A stretch of 15,848 nucleotides of DNA from Bacillota bacterium (GTDB lineage: Bacteria > Bacillota > Clostridia > Christensenellales > Aristaeellaceae). The translations under genes were made by a program, and so were the position numbers. This document shows, piece after piece, positions 6,430 through 14,648 of the stretch. The stretch is taken from the NCBI GenBank assembly GCA_023415145.1, contig JAEZLW010000020.1, forward strand, positions 1-15,848. The letters run 5' to 3'. Under the pieces are notes generated by a model that was given only the letters and a program-made list of their open reading frames with translations, was not told where the DNA came from and ran no database searches. Positions within the stretch are counted from its first letter, which is position 1. Every line of letters begins with the position of its first letter.

Positions 6430-7467
6430 CTATTTAAGCGCGATGTACGCATGGGGGATGCCCAGTGTTCCGGGATAGACCGCCACATCCACCGTATCGC
6501 CCACGCCGATTTTTGCGTACTCCTCCTTTGACACCATCAGGTCCCAGGTACCGTTTTCCTGAGATACAAAGACATGGTACCTGTCGGGGGAGCGGCTGCC
6601 ACGGCTGATACTCATGCTTTCCACCGTGGCGGTGCGCATGGCTGGCGCGGCAAAGTCAAAAGCGCAGTTCACCTGCACCACCGCGCAGTAGCTGTATACA
6701 AGCAGGAACACAGCGGCGGCGATGGCAGCGGGAGGGCGCTCACGATATTCGCGGGTGGACAAAAGGAACAGCACCATCCCGGCTGCCCACAGCCCCAGCG
6801 TGTAAGGCCAGACAGGCGTATAGCTTAGCAGGTTGTGGTCCATCACCGCACGAAAGAACATTGCGGCGCAGGGCAAAAGGAGCGTGAACATCACACTGCC
6901 CCTGCTGGTTTTCGCGTTCCCCTTGCGCTCGTACAGGCAGATGCCGGGCTTTACTGTATACGCAATGAACCCCGCGAGCGGCAGTGCCAGGCAAAGCGCC
7001 ATGCCCCAGGGATAGGTGCGCATATCCAGCAAAAACAGGCAGGTAACAAACACGGCCACGGAAACAAGGTTCAGGCAAAGGGCCAGCCTCCTGGCGGTGA
7101 ATTTGCAGCCCGGCGCGCTCTTTGCATACGGGTTCATCCGCTTTGGCTTGGCCCGCTTTTTACGCTGGTCCCGCAGGACGGCTGCCATCAGCGCTCCGCC
7201 CAGACACAGCGCGGAAAGGATGGCCGAATACGGCTTTGGCAACGTAAGGACCAGCACAAAAACGCCCATACTGCCGGCAATGTACAAGAAAAGCCCGGTC
7301 CCAGAGGCGATAAAGGCCGGCCCTCCCAGCACGCCTGCCAGGAAAACAAAGGCCAGCACCTTGTTCAAAATGTCCGACTCCAGCCGGTTGACATAAAAGA
7401 GCGCCGCAATCCCCGCCGCCGTGATGACAAGCCCGGGGATCAGCTTTTTTTTCCAGCTTCCTTTCAT
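6430..7467 (-). CDS. Polytopic membrane protein with soluble C-terminal domain
   Basis: A 345-aa protein with about eight hydrophobic segments over residues 10-275, for example GLVITAAGIAALFYV, VFLAGVLGGPAFIASG, LCLNLVSVAVFVTCLFLL and AAIAAAVFLLVYSYCAVV. A basic loop (RDQRKKRAKPKR) interrupts them. A ~70-residue soluble tail ends with ...KIGVGDTVDVAVYPGTLGIPHAYIALK; its KxGVGDTVDVAVYPG pattern recalls a small beta-barrel as found after membrane segments in DUF3592-like proteins, an inference only. The start ATG 7467-7465 has GGAGGG three bases upstream; the longer frame (to 7536) is not supported. The gene has its own promoter at 7515-7543. Convergent with the DUF2974 gene. Function unknown. 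Confidence 0.8.
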   Translation of the reverse strand: MKGSWKKKLIPGLVITAAGIAALFYVNRLESDILNKVLAFVFLAGVLGGPAFIASGTGLFLYIAGSMGVFVLVLTLPKPYSAILSALCLGGALMAAVLRDQRKKRAKPKRMNPYAKSAPGCKFTARRLALCLNLVSVAVFVTCLFLLDMRTYPWGMALCLALPLAGFIAYTVKPGICLYERKGNAKTSRGSVMFTLLLPCAAMFFRAVMDHNLLSYTPVWPYTLGLWAAGMVLFLLSTREYRERPPAAIAAAVFLLVYSYCAVVQVNCAFDFAAPAMRTATVESMSISRGSRSPDRYHVFVSQENGTWDLMVSKEEYAKIGVGDTVDVAVYPGTLGIPHAYIALK

Positions 7468-7514
7468 ACACCCTCCAGAAAACAGAGCCTCCGGCCTCGA
7501 CATGCTATACGTAA

Positions 7515-7543
7515 ATGGTAAAATAACTACCATCAAATGTCAA
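7515..7543 (-). promoter_or_regulatory. Promoter with overlapping inverted repeat, for the membrane-protein gene
   Basis: On the minus strand a perfect -35 TTGACA (7543-7538), a 17-bp spacer and -10 TACCAT (7520-7515; 4/6) stand 48 bp ahead of the start at 7467. The -10 box is one arm of a perfect inverted repeat ATGGTA-N7-TACCAT (7533-7515), so a regulator bound there would block the polymerase. It begins just after the ArpU-like gene stop. Confidence 0.6.
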
Positions 7544-7548
7544 TCATT

Positions 7549-7953
7549 TCAATTTGTCCCGGTGATGGCATATGCCCCCTTCCGCCTCCCCCTCACGCAT
7601 CTGTCCGTCAGCCCCATTTCCTCCGCAATTTTAACATCCGTCCATCCGGCACCATAGTAATACCGCAATATCGCCCTGTCCGTCATGTCCATCACCTGAT
7701 CCAGCAGCTCCTCCAATTGCATCAGCAAATCCACGGCCTTCTGGCGCTTTTCAAAAAGCGTCTGTTCGTATCCCTCAATTTTCTGGTTTTGCGCCGCGTC
7801 CGGCCGGTTGGTCCCCCTGGGCATGCCCGTCGGCGCATGGCCCTTCACCGCCCTGGGCCCGCCAATGGACCCCAGCCTGAGGATCTTTTGTTCAATGGCG
7901 CTGATCTCCCGAACGGCATACCGGCAGGCAGCCATCATCTCCTTAGCGTTCAT
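7549..7953 (-). CDS. ArpU/DUF1492-like phage transcriptional regulator (sigma-70 region 4-like HTH)
   Basis: A 134-aa protein. The N-terminal half is helical and charged, with a glycine/proline-rich linker (GGPRAVKGHAPTGMPRGTN), then a long helix (EKRQKAVDLLMQLEELLDQV). It closes with a helix-turn-helix, MTDRAILRYYYGAGWTDVKIAEEMGLTDRCVRGRR..., that resembles sigma factor region 4. This arrangement is typical of the small ArpU/DUF1492-type proteins found at the end of early operons of Gram-positive prophages, where they activate late transcription. The start ATG 7953-7951 follows GGGAGGTG by six bases. The gene lies 150 bp downstream of the primase-helicase in the same direction. The expected targets, late phage genes, are not in the window. 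Confidence 0.75.
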   Translation of the reverse strand: MNAKEMMAACRYAVREISAIEQKILRLGSIGGPRAVKGHAPTGMPRGTNRPDAAQNQKIEGYEQTLFEKRQKAVDLLMQLEELLDQVMDMTDRAILRYYYGAGWTDVKIAEEMGLTDRCVRGRRKGAYAITGTN

Positions 7954-8103
7954 CCCTGCACCTCCCCATTTATCCCGGCCCATCCCTTCCCCCGTTCATG
8001 GGAGGGTTGGGAGGGTTTGACCCGTTTTCTAGAAAGTGTCTATCGTATTTTCATGTTCTTGTTTTACGGCATGCCAAAGAAGCCCCACCCGCTTTGGACA
8101 GTG

Positions 8104-10398
8104 TCAGCAGCCTTCAAAGCCCGTATGATTCGGCCTGTGTTCCTTTCGCAAATGCAGCCCGATGTACACCACCGCACTTGTCTTTCTCTTTTGATACCTT
8201 TTTTGCATCTCCCGCCCGAACCTTGTGCCGCTCATCTCTATCTCGTGACCATTTTTCGCCCAGGCGGCATATGCGCGGAACAGCTCTCCGGCGGAGGCCT
8301 CCCCGCCCGGATCGCAGCACTCGCTCAAAAACGACGCCAGCACATCCATCTCCGTCCTGTATTCCCTGCAGGCGTTAAGCACCGAAGCCGGCGGCTTCAG
8401 CCCCTCCCGCTGCCACATCAGGCAGCCTTCCGCCGCCCAGTGAAGGATGCCCGGCAGCTCCTTGCGCAGCTTGAATTTCAACTGCTTGTCCATTTTACTG
8501 GCCTCAATCCGGACACCAAAGGGAATCAGATGGATTCTCGACCAGATGCCCTCGTCCATCCCGCGGATGCAGGGCTTGTGGTTGGTGCACATCCAAAGCT
8601 TGAACTCCGGGGTAAACTCAAACTCGTTTTCATACTTGGCACAGGCCGTTACCCTGTCGCCGCCGGTCAGCTGCTTGAGCAGCCCTTCGTTCAGCCTCAA
8701 GCCCTCATTGGGCTCCGAGCAGGTAACAAACCGTGCACCCTTGAGCCTGGCGATGTCTGATGTGGGCCCGCCGGATGACTGCTTCAGCATGATGGTTTCC
8801 GGCTGAATGTTCACCGCGTAATCGCCCATGATTTCCGAGATGATGTCCAGAAACGTGCTTTTCCCGTTGCGGCCCGTTCCGTACAGGAAGAAGACGCAAT
8901 GCTCCTGTGTGCTGCCGGTCAGCGAGTAGCCTACGGCTTTTTGAATGTATTGGATCAGGGCCGTATCACCGCCGAATATCTCCGACAGAAACCTGTCCCA
9001 CAGCTTGTGCTCCGCCTTCATGGAATACTCCGTGCGGGCGATCTTTGAAATCAGATGTGCTTTGTCGTGGGGCTGCAGGCTGCCTGTTACAAGGTTCAGC
9101 TCGCCGTTTTTAACGCACAAAAGGGACGTGTGTTTGTCAAGCGCGGCGGTGTTGACCGGCACCCGGTGCTGGGATTCCGTCAGCATACTGGTTTTCGATT
9201 TGCTGGAGCGGCTTATCTTCATGTGCCTTGTATAGTTCTTCTCCGCCTCAGTCCTATCGGCAGCCTCTGGCAAGGCGTCCAGATAGTCCTGAAGTCCGCA
9301 GCACATATCCTCAATCACCTCGTCGGCCATGCGCTTTGCTTCGCCGTTTTCATCATACACCCAGCAGCGGCCGTCATAGTACATCCATTTTTTCGCCGTA
9401 TAATTATACAAAACAGATTCGCCAAACCTGTCGGTAAACCGCTGGGCGTTGCCCGTGTCGTCAAAGGTGTACAGCCTGGCCTTTGGCCTTTGGCCGGGCA
9501 GCGCCGTGCCGGCATGCGCCGCGTACTCCGGCGGAGGCTGGTACACGTTATGGCAGGATTTTACAGCCTTGGCGATGGTCTGCGCGCCGTATGTGCTGCC
9601 GGATTGAGCCCGGTCCCACTTGAGCCGCATCAGGCCGGATATGCGAAAGAGCCTGTCCATCATCGCTTCGTTTTTGCTTGTCCAAAAGGCAAGCATCGAG
9701 CACAGTGCGAAATCCGCCTCCGACTGGCTGGGGTATTTCGCACTCCAGCGCCCGGCGTACAGGTCGCAAAACGCTTTTCCCTGCTTCGATCTGCCGGCGA
9801 GCTCCAATACATTGTCCTCCGATAGGTTCAATGGCGCAGCCCTTGCAATGCCGGTGGTGGGGGCTTGACCGCCGCCGATGTACTTTTCGTGCAAAGGCCG
9901 GATGGCTTCGTTGCAATCGGCAATGCTTTTGTATTCTGAGGCAATCCTGCCGGTGACCACGAAAAACCGGGCGGTATCGTACATTTCCACGTTCCCACAG
10001 CGCCTGCCGCCTTTTGGCAGGGCCCCTTTGCAGAGGATGTGAATGCCCTTGCCCGATACGCTGTACTCCGCGTAGGACTGAAGCGTGTGTATGCATTCCG
10101 CCACGATGTTGTCCATGAAGCCTTTTTGGTACTTCTCAATGGCGTCCCCGGCGTTGTCGATGTCCACGCCGAAGTAGCCGTTTGCGAACATGAACCCGAT
10201 GCCGGAGAATTTATGGGATTCCGCCAGCGCCTTGTGAAAACCGGCCCAGGTATCCGGATTGTTGGCCATCGCCTGCCCGCCTGTTTTGGGATTGACGGGC
10301 ACCTTTTTCACCTTGCCCGGCCGGCCCAAATCCGGTATGGCCTGCCAGCACACCCACTGGTTCAGCTTCTTCAGTTCATCCGGGACATGCTCGTACAT
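8104..10398 (-). CDS. Phage/plasmid primase-helicase (P4/D5 family)
   Basis: A 764-aa replication protein combining RNA/DNA priming with origin unwinding. The N-terminal primase-polymerase part has metal-binding DID at 79-81, SGKGIHI at 115-121 and FFVVTG at 145-150. A linker and D5 N-terminal region follow (residues ~220-500). Then comes an SF3-type helicase with Walker A GTGRNGKST at 507-515, a strand ARFVTCSE at 555-562, and the sensor-like TNHKP at 605-609. The C-terminal ~100 residues (MDVLASFLSECC...) resemble the DNA-binding tail of poxvirus-D5-like enzymes. The start ATG 10398-10396 has GAAGGAG eight bases upstream and overlaps the preceding gene by 28 nt. Full length, all motifs intact. 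It belongs to the phage-type operon 10743-7549. Confidence 0.93.
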   Translation of the reverse strand: MYEHVPDELKKLNQWVCWQAIPDLGRPGKVKKVPVNPKTGGQAMANNPDTWAGFHKALAESHKFSGIGFMFANGYFGVDIDNAGDAIEKYQKGFMDNIVAECIHTLQSYAEYSVSGKGIHILCKGALPKGGRRCGNVEMYDTARFFVVTGRIASEYKSIADCNEAIRPLHEKYIGGGQAPTTGIARAAPLNLSEDNVLELAGRSKQGKAFCDLYAGRWSAKYPSQSEADFALCSMLAFWTSKNEAMMDRLFRISGLMRLKWDRAQSGSTYGAQTIAKAVKSCHNVYQPPPEYAAHAGTALPGQRPKARLYTFDDTGNAQRFTDRFGESVLYNYTAKKWMYYDGRCWVYDENGEAKRMADEVIEDMCCGLQDYLDALPEAADRTEAEKNYTRHMKISRSSKSKTSMLTESQHRVPVNTAALDKHTSLLCVKNGELNLVTGSLQPHDKAHLISKIARTEYSMKAEHKLWDRFLSEIFGGDTALIQYIQKAVGYSLTGSTQEHCVFFLYGTGRNGKSTFLDIISEIMGDYAVNIQPETIMLKQSSGGPTSDIARLKGARFVTCSEPNEGLRLNEGLLKQLTGGDRVTACAKYENEFEFTPEFKLWMCTNHKPCIRGMDEGIWSRIHLIPFGVRIEASKMDKQLKFKLRKELPGILHWAAEGCLMWQREGLKPPASVLNACREYRTEMDVLASFLSECCDPGGEASAGELFRAYAAWAKNGHEIEMSGTRFGREMQKRYQKRKTSAVVYIGLHLRKEHRPNHTGFEGC

Positions 10399-10571
10399 GA
10401 ATGCGGCTCCTTCAAATTGCTGTCCTTCGTGTGCTCCACGGCACAAAGCCGCGCATCGTACCAATCGTCCGCCGGATCACAGCCCAACAGCTTCCATCTT
10501 TCAAATACTGACAGCACCTTCGCCTTTTGCTCCCCCCTGTCCGGATACCCGTCAAAGCGGTCAAGGTTCAT
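10371..10571 (-). CDS. Small hypothetical protein of the phage-type operon
   Basis: A 66-aa protein starting at ATG 10571-10569, with GGGAGG nine bases upstream inside the end of the preceding gene. Its start overlaps that gene by 11 nt and its tail overlaps the primase-helicase start by 28 nt, so the three genes are tightly coupled. The sequence (NLDRFDGYPDRGEQKAKVLS, then VFERWKLLGCDPADDWYDA) is soluble, acidic and unrecognised. Confidence 0.65.
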   Translation of the reverse strand: MNLDRFDGYPDRGEQKAKVLSVFERWKLLGCDPADDWYDARLCAVEHTKDSNLKEPHSCTSMSRMN

Positions 10572-10743
10572 GGGTGGAAGCCTCCCGCGATGGATGGTCT
10601 TGTACAATCCTGTTCAGCCTGTGGTTTTCGGCCTTGACCGCATCCAGTTCTTTTTCCACCTCGTCCCTTGCGTTCCTCTCGCACCGAAGCAGCCAGTTTT
10701 GATGAGCAATGTGCTCGTTCAGGGCATGCAGGATATGCTCCAT
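10561..10743 (-). CDS. Small coiled-coil protein of the phage-type operon
   Basis: A 60-aa protein from ATG 10743-10741, preceded by a textbook AAAGGAGG with seven bases spacing. The middle (RNARDEVEKELDAVKAENHR) is a likely coiled coil. No family recognised. It is the first gene with a solid start in the minus-strand operon leading to the primase-helicase, and overlaps the next gene by 11 nt. Confidence 0.7.
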   Translation of the reverse strand: MEHILHALNEHIAHQNWLLRCERNARDEVEKELDAVKAENHRLNRIVQDHPSREASTHEP

Positions 10744-10796
10744 GATGCGCCTCCTTTCAGCCTTTTGATCCGCTCAAGAATCTTGTGTACAAGCAT

Positions 10797-10825
10797 ATGA
10801 TACACCATGTTCCTTGTGCAGTCAA
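10797..10825 (-). promoter_or_regulatory. Promoter for the phage-type operon
   Basis: On the minus strand -35 TTGACT (10825-10820), a 17-bp spacer and -10 TATCAT (10802-10797) each match consensus at 5/6. It is ~54 bp ahead of the first well-supported gene (10743). Palindromic CAAGA/TCTTG motifs lie just downstream (10784-10774) and upstream (arms 10841-10848 and 10870-10877), possible operator half-sites. It would sit inside the doubtful frame 10719-10961. Confidence 0.5.
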
Positions 10826-10913
10826 TACCTCGTCCCCAAATTTCTTGAGTGGCACTTTCTAGCCCTAAATCAAGAAAAGACAATGTGTTTATGTATTCTT
10901 CATTCTCTCTTAA

Positions 10914-10942
10914 TTGACAAAAAGCACCATAAACCTTACAAT
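10914..10942 (+). promoter_or_regulatory. Promoter for the surface-protein genes
   Basis: A perfect -35 TTGACA (10914-10919), exactly 17 bp of spacer and -10 TACAAT (10937-10942; 5/6) stand about 80 bp ahead of the start at 11024. It points away from the phage-type operon, so the two transcription units are divergent. Confidence 0.65.
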
Positions 10943-11023
10943 CATTATGATATACATCTGTTCATACATGGCATGCCCATCCGGTCTTAAAAGCGCAGCA
11001 CATGAGTATCGGAGTGTATAAAA

Positions 11024-14000
11024 ATGAACAATGCGGGCGGCGGCAGAACCAAAGGTTCCCTGGCGCAGTGGGATATGACCGGAATGAAAGCATCCCTGAT
11101 ACGCATAACGGTGCTTGCGGCCTTATTTACCGCATTTTTTTGCATTGCGCTGCTTCCCAAAGAGGCCAAAGCCTCGGCCGCATACGGCACGAACCTGGTG
11201 GTGAACGGAAATGCTCAGGTAAGCGATGCGGAGGAACCGTTGGGTTGGACTCGTTCAGGAACCAATTTTATTGTATTGACACTGTCCAGTGGCTTGATAC
11301 CGGAACCATTTTCTTCGGACGGCGGCAATGTATTTGACTTTTCTCCTGATGCGCCTTATCCCGCCTCGGAGACCTTGTCTCAGACCATTGACATTTCCAA
11401 TCTGGCATCAGATATCTATGAAGGCTTTGTAAATATTCAATTGAGTGCTGAAACCAGGAAACTTCTTGCCAGTGCAGGCAATACGGTCAAGCTTGAATTG
11501 TTGGGTGGTTCAAATGCCGTTCTGGAAACGTATCTGGCCAGCGGCACGTCAGTTGACAACATCTGGGAAACGCTCACCATCAACCAGGATTCCATACACA
11601 GAGAAACAAGAAAGCTTCGTATAACGCTGTCCGCATCGATTGTGGATGCATCCTACACAGATTATGTTGAGTTTGATGGCATCAGCCTCACGCTTGAAAA
11701 TACCATCAAAATCATTACATCCGCCTCTGTCTCCGGCATCGTCGCCCCTGTGACGGGGGCAACCCCCATCACCATAGCAGACCTCACCATGGGTTCTTCA
11801 GATTATACGGCGCACATCATTACCTGGTACGGCCCGCATGGAGCCGCGGAATTTGAACATGGCAGTTTCCGGGCTTCCTACCCCTATACGGCCGGCATTA
11901 CATTGAAAGCGTCTGCCGGGTGCAAATTTGAATCAAGCGGAAGTCCGCTGCCGGTGAACGGGGTATATGCGGGCAATGTCAGCGGCGGGGATGTGGAAGG
12001 CAACATACTGATCTTTCTCGTGGAGTTCCCGGTAACGGAGGCATTGGCCGCCACCAGCATAGAGATCATCAATCAACCGTCCCTGCTTTCCTACATTGAG
12101 GGGCAGGCTTTGGATATATCCGGTCTTTATGTGAAGCTGACCAGCAACGATACCTCCGTCAGGTGGGTGACTGCAGGGGAGTTATCCACCTGGGGTATCA
12201 CAGTAGACCCCGCGAACGGAAGCACACTGATAATGGCAAACCATGGCCAGCCGGTTTCGCTTAGCTCAAGCGGGATCACAGCAACCACCAATGCGCTGAC
12301 GGTTATACCCGCCACCTATACCATTTCGGCAAGTCCAACACCCTTGGCTTTCGCCAATGCTGTCCTTGGATATGGTACCGCCCCCGCAGACCAAACCGTA
12401 ACCATCACAAATACCGGCAATTCCCCCGTTACGCTCACCCAGCCAACCAGTACCCATTTTACGTTGAGTTTATTCAGTCAAACCAATCTAAACGCCGGGG
12501 CCAGTGCCTCATTTACCGTACGGCCAAAGACGGGCCTGGGTGTTGGTACGTACAGCGAGACGATCACGGTCAATACGGACCACTCCACCAGCGCCTCTGT
12601 GAACGTGACCTTCACCGTGGAGGAGCCAACCTACACCATTTCAATAAGCCCGGACAGCCTTGTCTTTGACACTTATGTGGAAGGAAGTATGCATCCGCCT
12701 TCGGTCATGCAATTTGCGATAACCAATACGGGGAATTCGGCTGTGACCATTGACTCTTGGGTTATGCCCACGTACTTTGACACCACACTATTCCCCCCTT
12801 ATTACATAGGTGCAGGTGAAACGCATTTTTTCAATGTAGAGCCTTCCATGGTCCTGTCAGCAGGGACGTATATTGAAACGCTCACGCTGTATACAGATCA
12901 ATACACCAGCGCCAGCATCAATTTAAGCTTGACAGTGGAGCCTCCTTTCTACGCCATTGAGTTAAGCCCGACCAGCATTGACCTTGGCAGCATGGTGGAA
13001 GGAAGCAGCTTGCCGCCAATATTCGAAATGGTGACCATTGAAAATATTGGAAACGCGCCTGTAACCCTTGCCGCAGCGCCCGTATCCACGGCCTTTGGAT
13101 TCCCCGACTGGTTCCCCATGTTCATTGATCCTGGCTTTACGTGGTTTTTCCACATAGAGCCTGTGACGACCCTTGCGGCGGGCGTTTATCATGAAATGCT
13201 CGTGATTCAAACGGAACAGGGTGCAAGCACCAACGTGGATGTAAGCTTCACCGTGGAAGATGCCACCCATACGATAACGGCCAATCCTGCGAGCCTTGAC
13301 TTTGGCAGCGAGATAGAAGGCTACGCCCCCGCGCCGGCTATCCAGCAGGTTCTGATCACCAATACGGGCAACTCCAGCGTGACTGTCACATCCGCCCCCG
13401 CGTCAGTAAACTATGATATTGCCGGCCCCTTCCCCATCACCGTCCCGGAAGGCGGCTCATTCGTCTTCACAGCGCAGCCCAAGTTCGGTCTGGGGGCTGG
13501 AACCTGCAACGAGACCATTACGGTGCATACGGATCACTCAACCAGCGCCAATGTGGATCTTACTTTTACGGTACAGCCCGCCATCTATACGGTTCAGGCG
13601 GATGCAAGCAGCCTGACTTTCTTAAGTGAGATAGAAGGCTATGCTTCCGCCCCCGCCGCCCAGACCATCACCATCACCAACATGGGCAATAAGGATGTAA
13701 CGCTGACAGCACCAACCAATGCCTATTTCGACATCACAGCCCTCGATCCGCTGACTTTATCCCCTGCCGCCACAGCCCGCTTTACCCTGCAGCCCAACAC
13801 GGGCCTTATGGCAGGCAGCTATACCGAGACCATCAATATTGAAGGCTCCAACGGAGCGGAAGCATCTGTGGAAGCCCGCTTTACCGTCACCCCGGTGCCC
13901 ACCTATGAAATCAGCGCAAGCCCGGAAAGCCTTTCCTTCGGCAGCCTGGCGGAAGGGTACCTGCAGCCGTCTGCCAGTGTGGTCACCGTCACAAACACAG

Positions 14001-14614
14001 GCAACCAGGGCATAGCTCTGTATCAGCCAGGCGCAGCCCATCATGTGGTCGGCCCCATATCAAAGGATTTCCTTGAGCCTTATGATACCGCAACCTTCTT
14101 TATCAAACCCAAGCCCGGTCTGCAAGTGGGGATCTATAACGAGACAATTCGCATCCTGGGCTCCATGGGCATAAATGCCCAGGTGGAGGTGACCTTCACC
14201 TGCATCGAGCCCAATGATGATTACCAGGTCACAAGCGGCGACGGCGGCACCTACCAGCAGGATGGCTCCGGCCCCCCGTCCCTTTCCTTTACCGCCAACG
14301 GAAGCATTCAAAACTTCACAGGCCTGACCATCAACGGCCAATTGGTGGATGAAGACGATTACGATGTGTACGAGGGCAGCACCATCGTCGTCCTGCATCA
14401 GGACTTTTTGGATACCCTGCTCCCCGGCTCCTATACCTTGCTCTTCCACTTTACCGACGGCTCAGCCGATGCCGCCTTTGTGGTGCAGGACACAATGCCC
14501 GTGACCGGTGACAACAACGCGCTTTACATATTCGGCGCTCTCATGGCGCTGTGCCTTTTAGCCCTGTGGCTGATGAAAACAAAACACCTTAAAAAGATAA
14601 AAAGCCATCCATGA
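11024..14614 (+). CDS. Large cell-wall-anchored surface protein with six ASH-like repeats
   Basis: A 1196-aa exported protein. The signal peptide hydrophobic core is at about residues 26-44, with cleavage probably near AKASA. Residues ~55-227 look like a carbohydrate-binding-type beta-sandwich (NLVVNGNAQ... DYVEFDGISLTLE). Residues ~344-428 resemble a bacterial Ig-like domain. Six ~100-residue repeats follow (431-1060), each opening with YTISxSPxxLxFG and closing with GTYxETIxVxT...VxxTFTV, in the style of ASH/Hydin-type beta-sandwiches. Residues ~1065-1155 are X2-like (YEGSTIVVLHQDFLDTLLPG). The C terminus is a sorting signal: MPVTG (1158-1162), hydrophobic segment, KTKHLKKIK tail, so a sortase probably links it to peptidoglycan. 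The start ATG 11024 follows GGAG by nine bases; ATG 11084 would give a shorter signal peptide. No sortase gene is in the window. Likely adhesion or glycan contact. Confidence 0.85.
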   Translation: MNNAGGGRTKGSLAQWDMTGMKASLIRITVLAALFTAFFCIALLPKEAKASAAYGTNLVVNGNAQVSDAEEPLGWTRSGTNFIVLTLSSGLIPEPFSSDGGNVFDFSPDAPYPASETLSQTIDISNLASDIYEGFVNIQLSAETRKLLASAGNTVKLELLGGSNAVLETYLASGTSVDNIWETLTINQDSIHRETRKLRITLSASIVDASYTDYVEFDGISLTLENTIKIITSASVSGIVAPVTGATPITIADLTMGSSDYTAHIITWYGPHGAAEFEHGSFRASYPYTAGITLKASAGCKFESSGSPLPVNGVYAGNVSGGDVEGNILIFLVEFPVTEALAATSIEIINQPSLLSYIEGQALDISGLYVKLTSNDTSVRWVTAGELSTWGITVDPANGSTLIMANHGQPVSLSSSGITATTNALTVIPATYTISASPTPLAFANAVLGYGTAPADQTVTITNTGNSPVTLTQPTSTHFTLSLFSQTNLNAGASASFTVRPKTGLGVGTYSETITVNTDHSTSASVNVTFTVEEPTYTISISPDSLVFDTYVEGSMHPPSVMQFAITNTGNSAVTIDSWVMPTYFDTTLFPPYYIGAGETHFFNVEPSMVLSAGTYIETLTLYTDQYTSASINLSLTVEPPFYAIELSPTSIDLGSMVEGSSLPPIFEMVTIENIGNAPVTLAAAPVSTAFGFPDWFPMFIDPGFTWFFHIEPVTTLAAGVYHEMLVIQTEQGASTNVDVSFTVEDATHTITANPASLDFGSEIEGYAPAPAIQQVLITNTGNSSVTVTSAPASVNYDIAGPFPITVPEGGSFVFTAQPKFGLGAGTCNETITVHTDHSTSANVDLTFTVQPAIYTVQADASSLTFLSEIEGYASAPAAQTITITNMGNKDVTLTAPTNAYFDITALDPLTLSPAATARFTLQPNTGLMAGSYTETINIEGSNGAEASVEARFTVTPVPTYEISASPESLSFGSLAEGYLQPSASVVTVTNTGNQGIALYQPGAAHHVVGPISKDFLEPYDTATFFIKPKPGLQVGIYNETIRILGSMGINAQVEVTFTCIEPNDDYQVTSGDGGTYQQDGSGPPSLSFTANGSIQNFTGLTINGQLVDEDDYDVYEGSTIVVLHQDFLDTLLPGSYTLLFHFTDGSADAAFVVQDTMPVTGDNNALYIFGALMALCLLALWLMKTKHLKKIKSHP
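12314..14203 (+). repeat. Six tandem ~100-codon ASH-like modules
   Basis: Repeats begin at about residues 431, 537, 642, 748, 854 and 960 of the surface protein. Shared landmarks are an SPxSLxFGS...EGY opening, a TITNTGN turn, and a PKxGLxxGxYxETI segment. Units 1 and 4 share near-identical TDHSTSA(S/N)V ends, while units 2 and 3 are more diverged, with aromatic-rich inserts (PPYYIGAGETHFF, FPDWFPMFIDPGFTWFF). The pattern points to old duplication with later divergence. Confidence 0.8.
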
Positions 14615-14636
14615 TCCCCCAGGAAAGGTGCGTAAG

Positions 14637-14648
14637 ATGCCTCTATGA
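14637..14648 (+). other. Possible three-codon leader ORF coupled to the next gene
   Basis: The only good binding site here (AGGAAAGG, 14621-14628) is well spaced from ATG 14637, which opens ATG-CCT-CTA-TGA. Its stop overlaps the ATG at 14648 of the GLUG protein as TGATG. Ribosomes may therefore reach the main start by termination-reinitiation. It could be coincidental. Confidence 0.3.

Larger units (their letters stand above)
10719..10961 (-). pseudogene. Possible start-less small gene or gene remnant upstream of the phage operon
   Basis: This minus-strand frame is open for 80 codons between TGA 10964-10962 and TGA 10721-10719, and its translation looks protein-like (for example VYGAFCQLRENEEYINTLS, then LDLGLESATQEIWGRGI, then MVYHMLVHKILERIKRLKGG). 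It has no ATG before codon 52 (10808), and its alternative starts (TTG 10883, ATG 10808) have weak binding sites. An ATG in another frame just upstream (10969) could be joined to it by a one-base frameshift, so a frameshifted gene is possible. It overlaps the next gene's start, as the other genes of this operon do. It may also be chance. Confidence 0.3.

Noticed and set aside
6835..7521. 228-codon plus-strand frame, rich in Q, G, R and H
   Set aside because: Antisense shadow of the polytopic membrane protein.
8026..8035. Palindrome TTTCTAGAAA in the 150-bp gap between primase-helicase and ArpU-like gene
   Set aside because: Short, without T-run or promoter context; nothing else convincing was seen in this gap.
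7537..8760. 407-codon plus-strand frame
   Set aside because: Antisense to the ArpU-like gene and the end of the primase-helicase, both with clear motifs; proline/histidine/arginine-rich shadow.
9055..9825. 256-codon plus-strand frame
   Set aside because: Antisense to the primase-helicase, no binding site, no recognisable domain.
12314..14203. CRISPR-like or satellite repeat array
   Set aside because: The periodicity is at protein level (~100 codons) with strongly diverged DNA, so it is a domain repeat.
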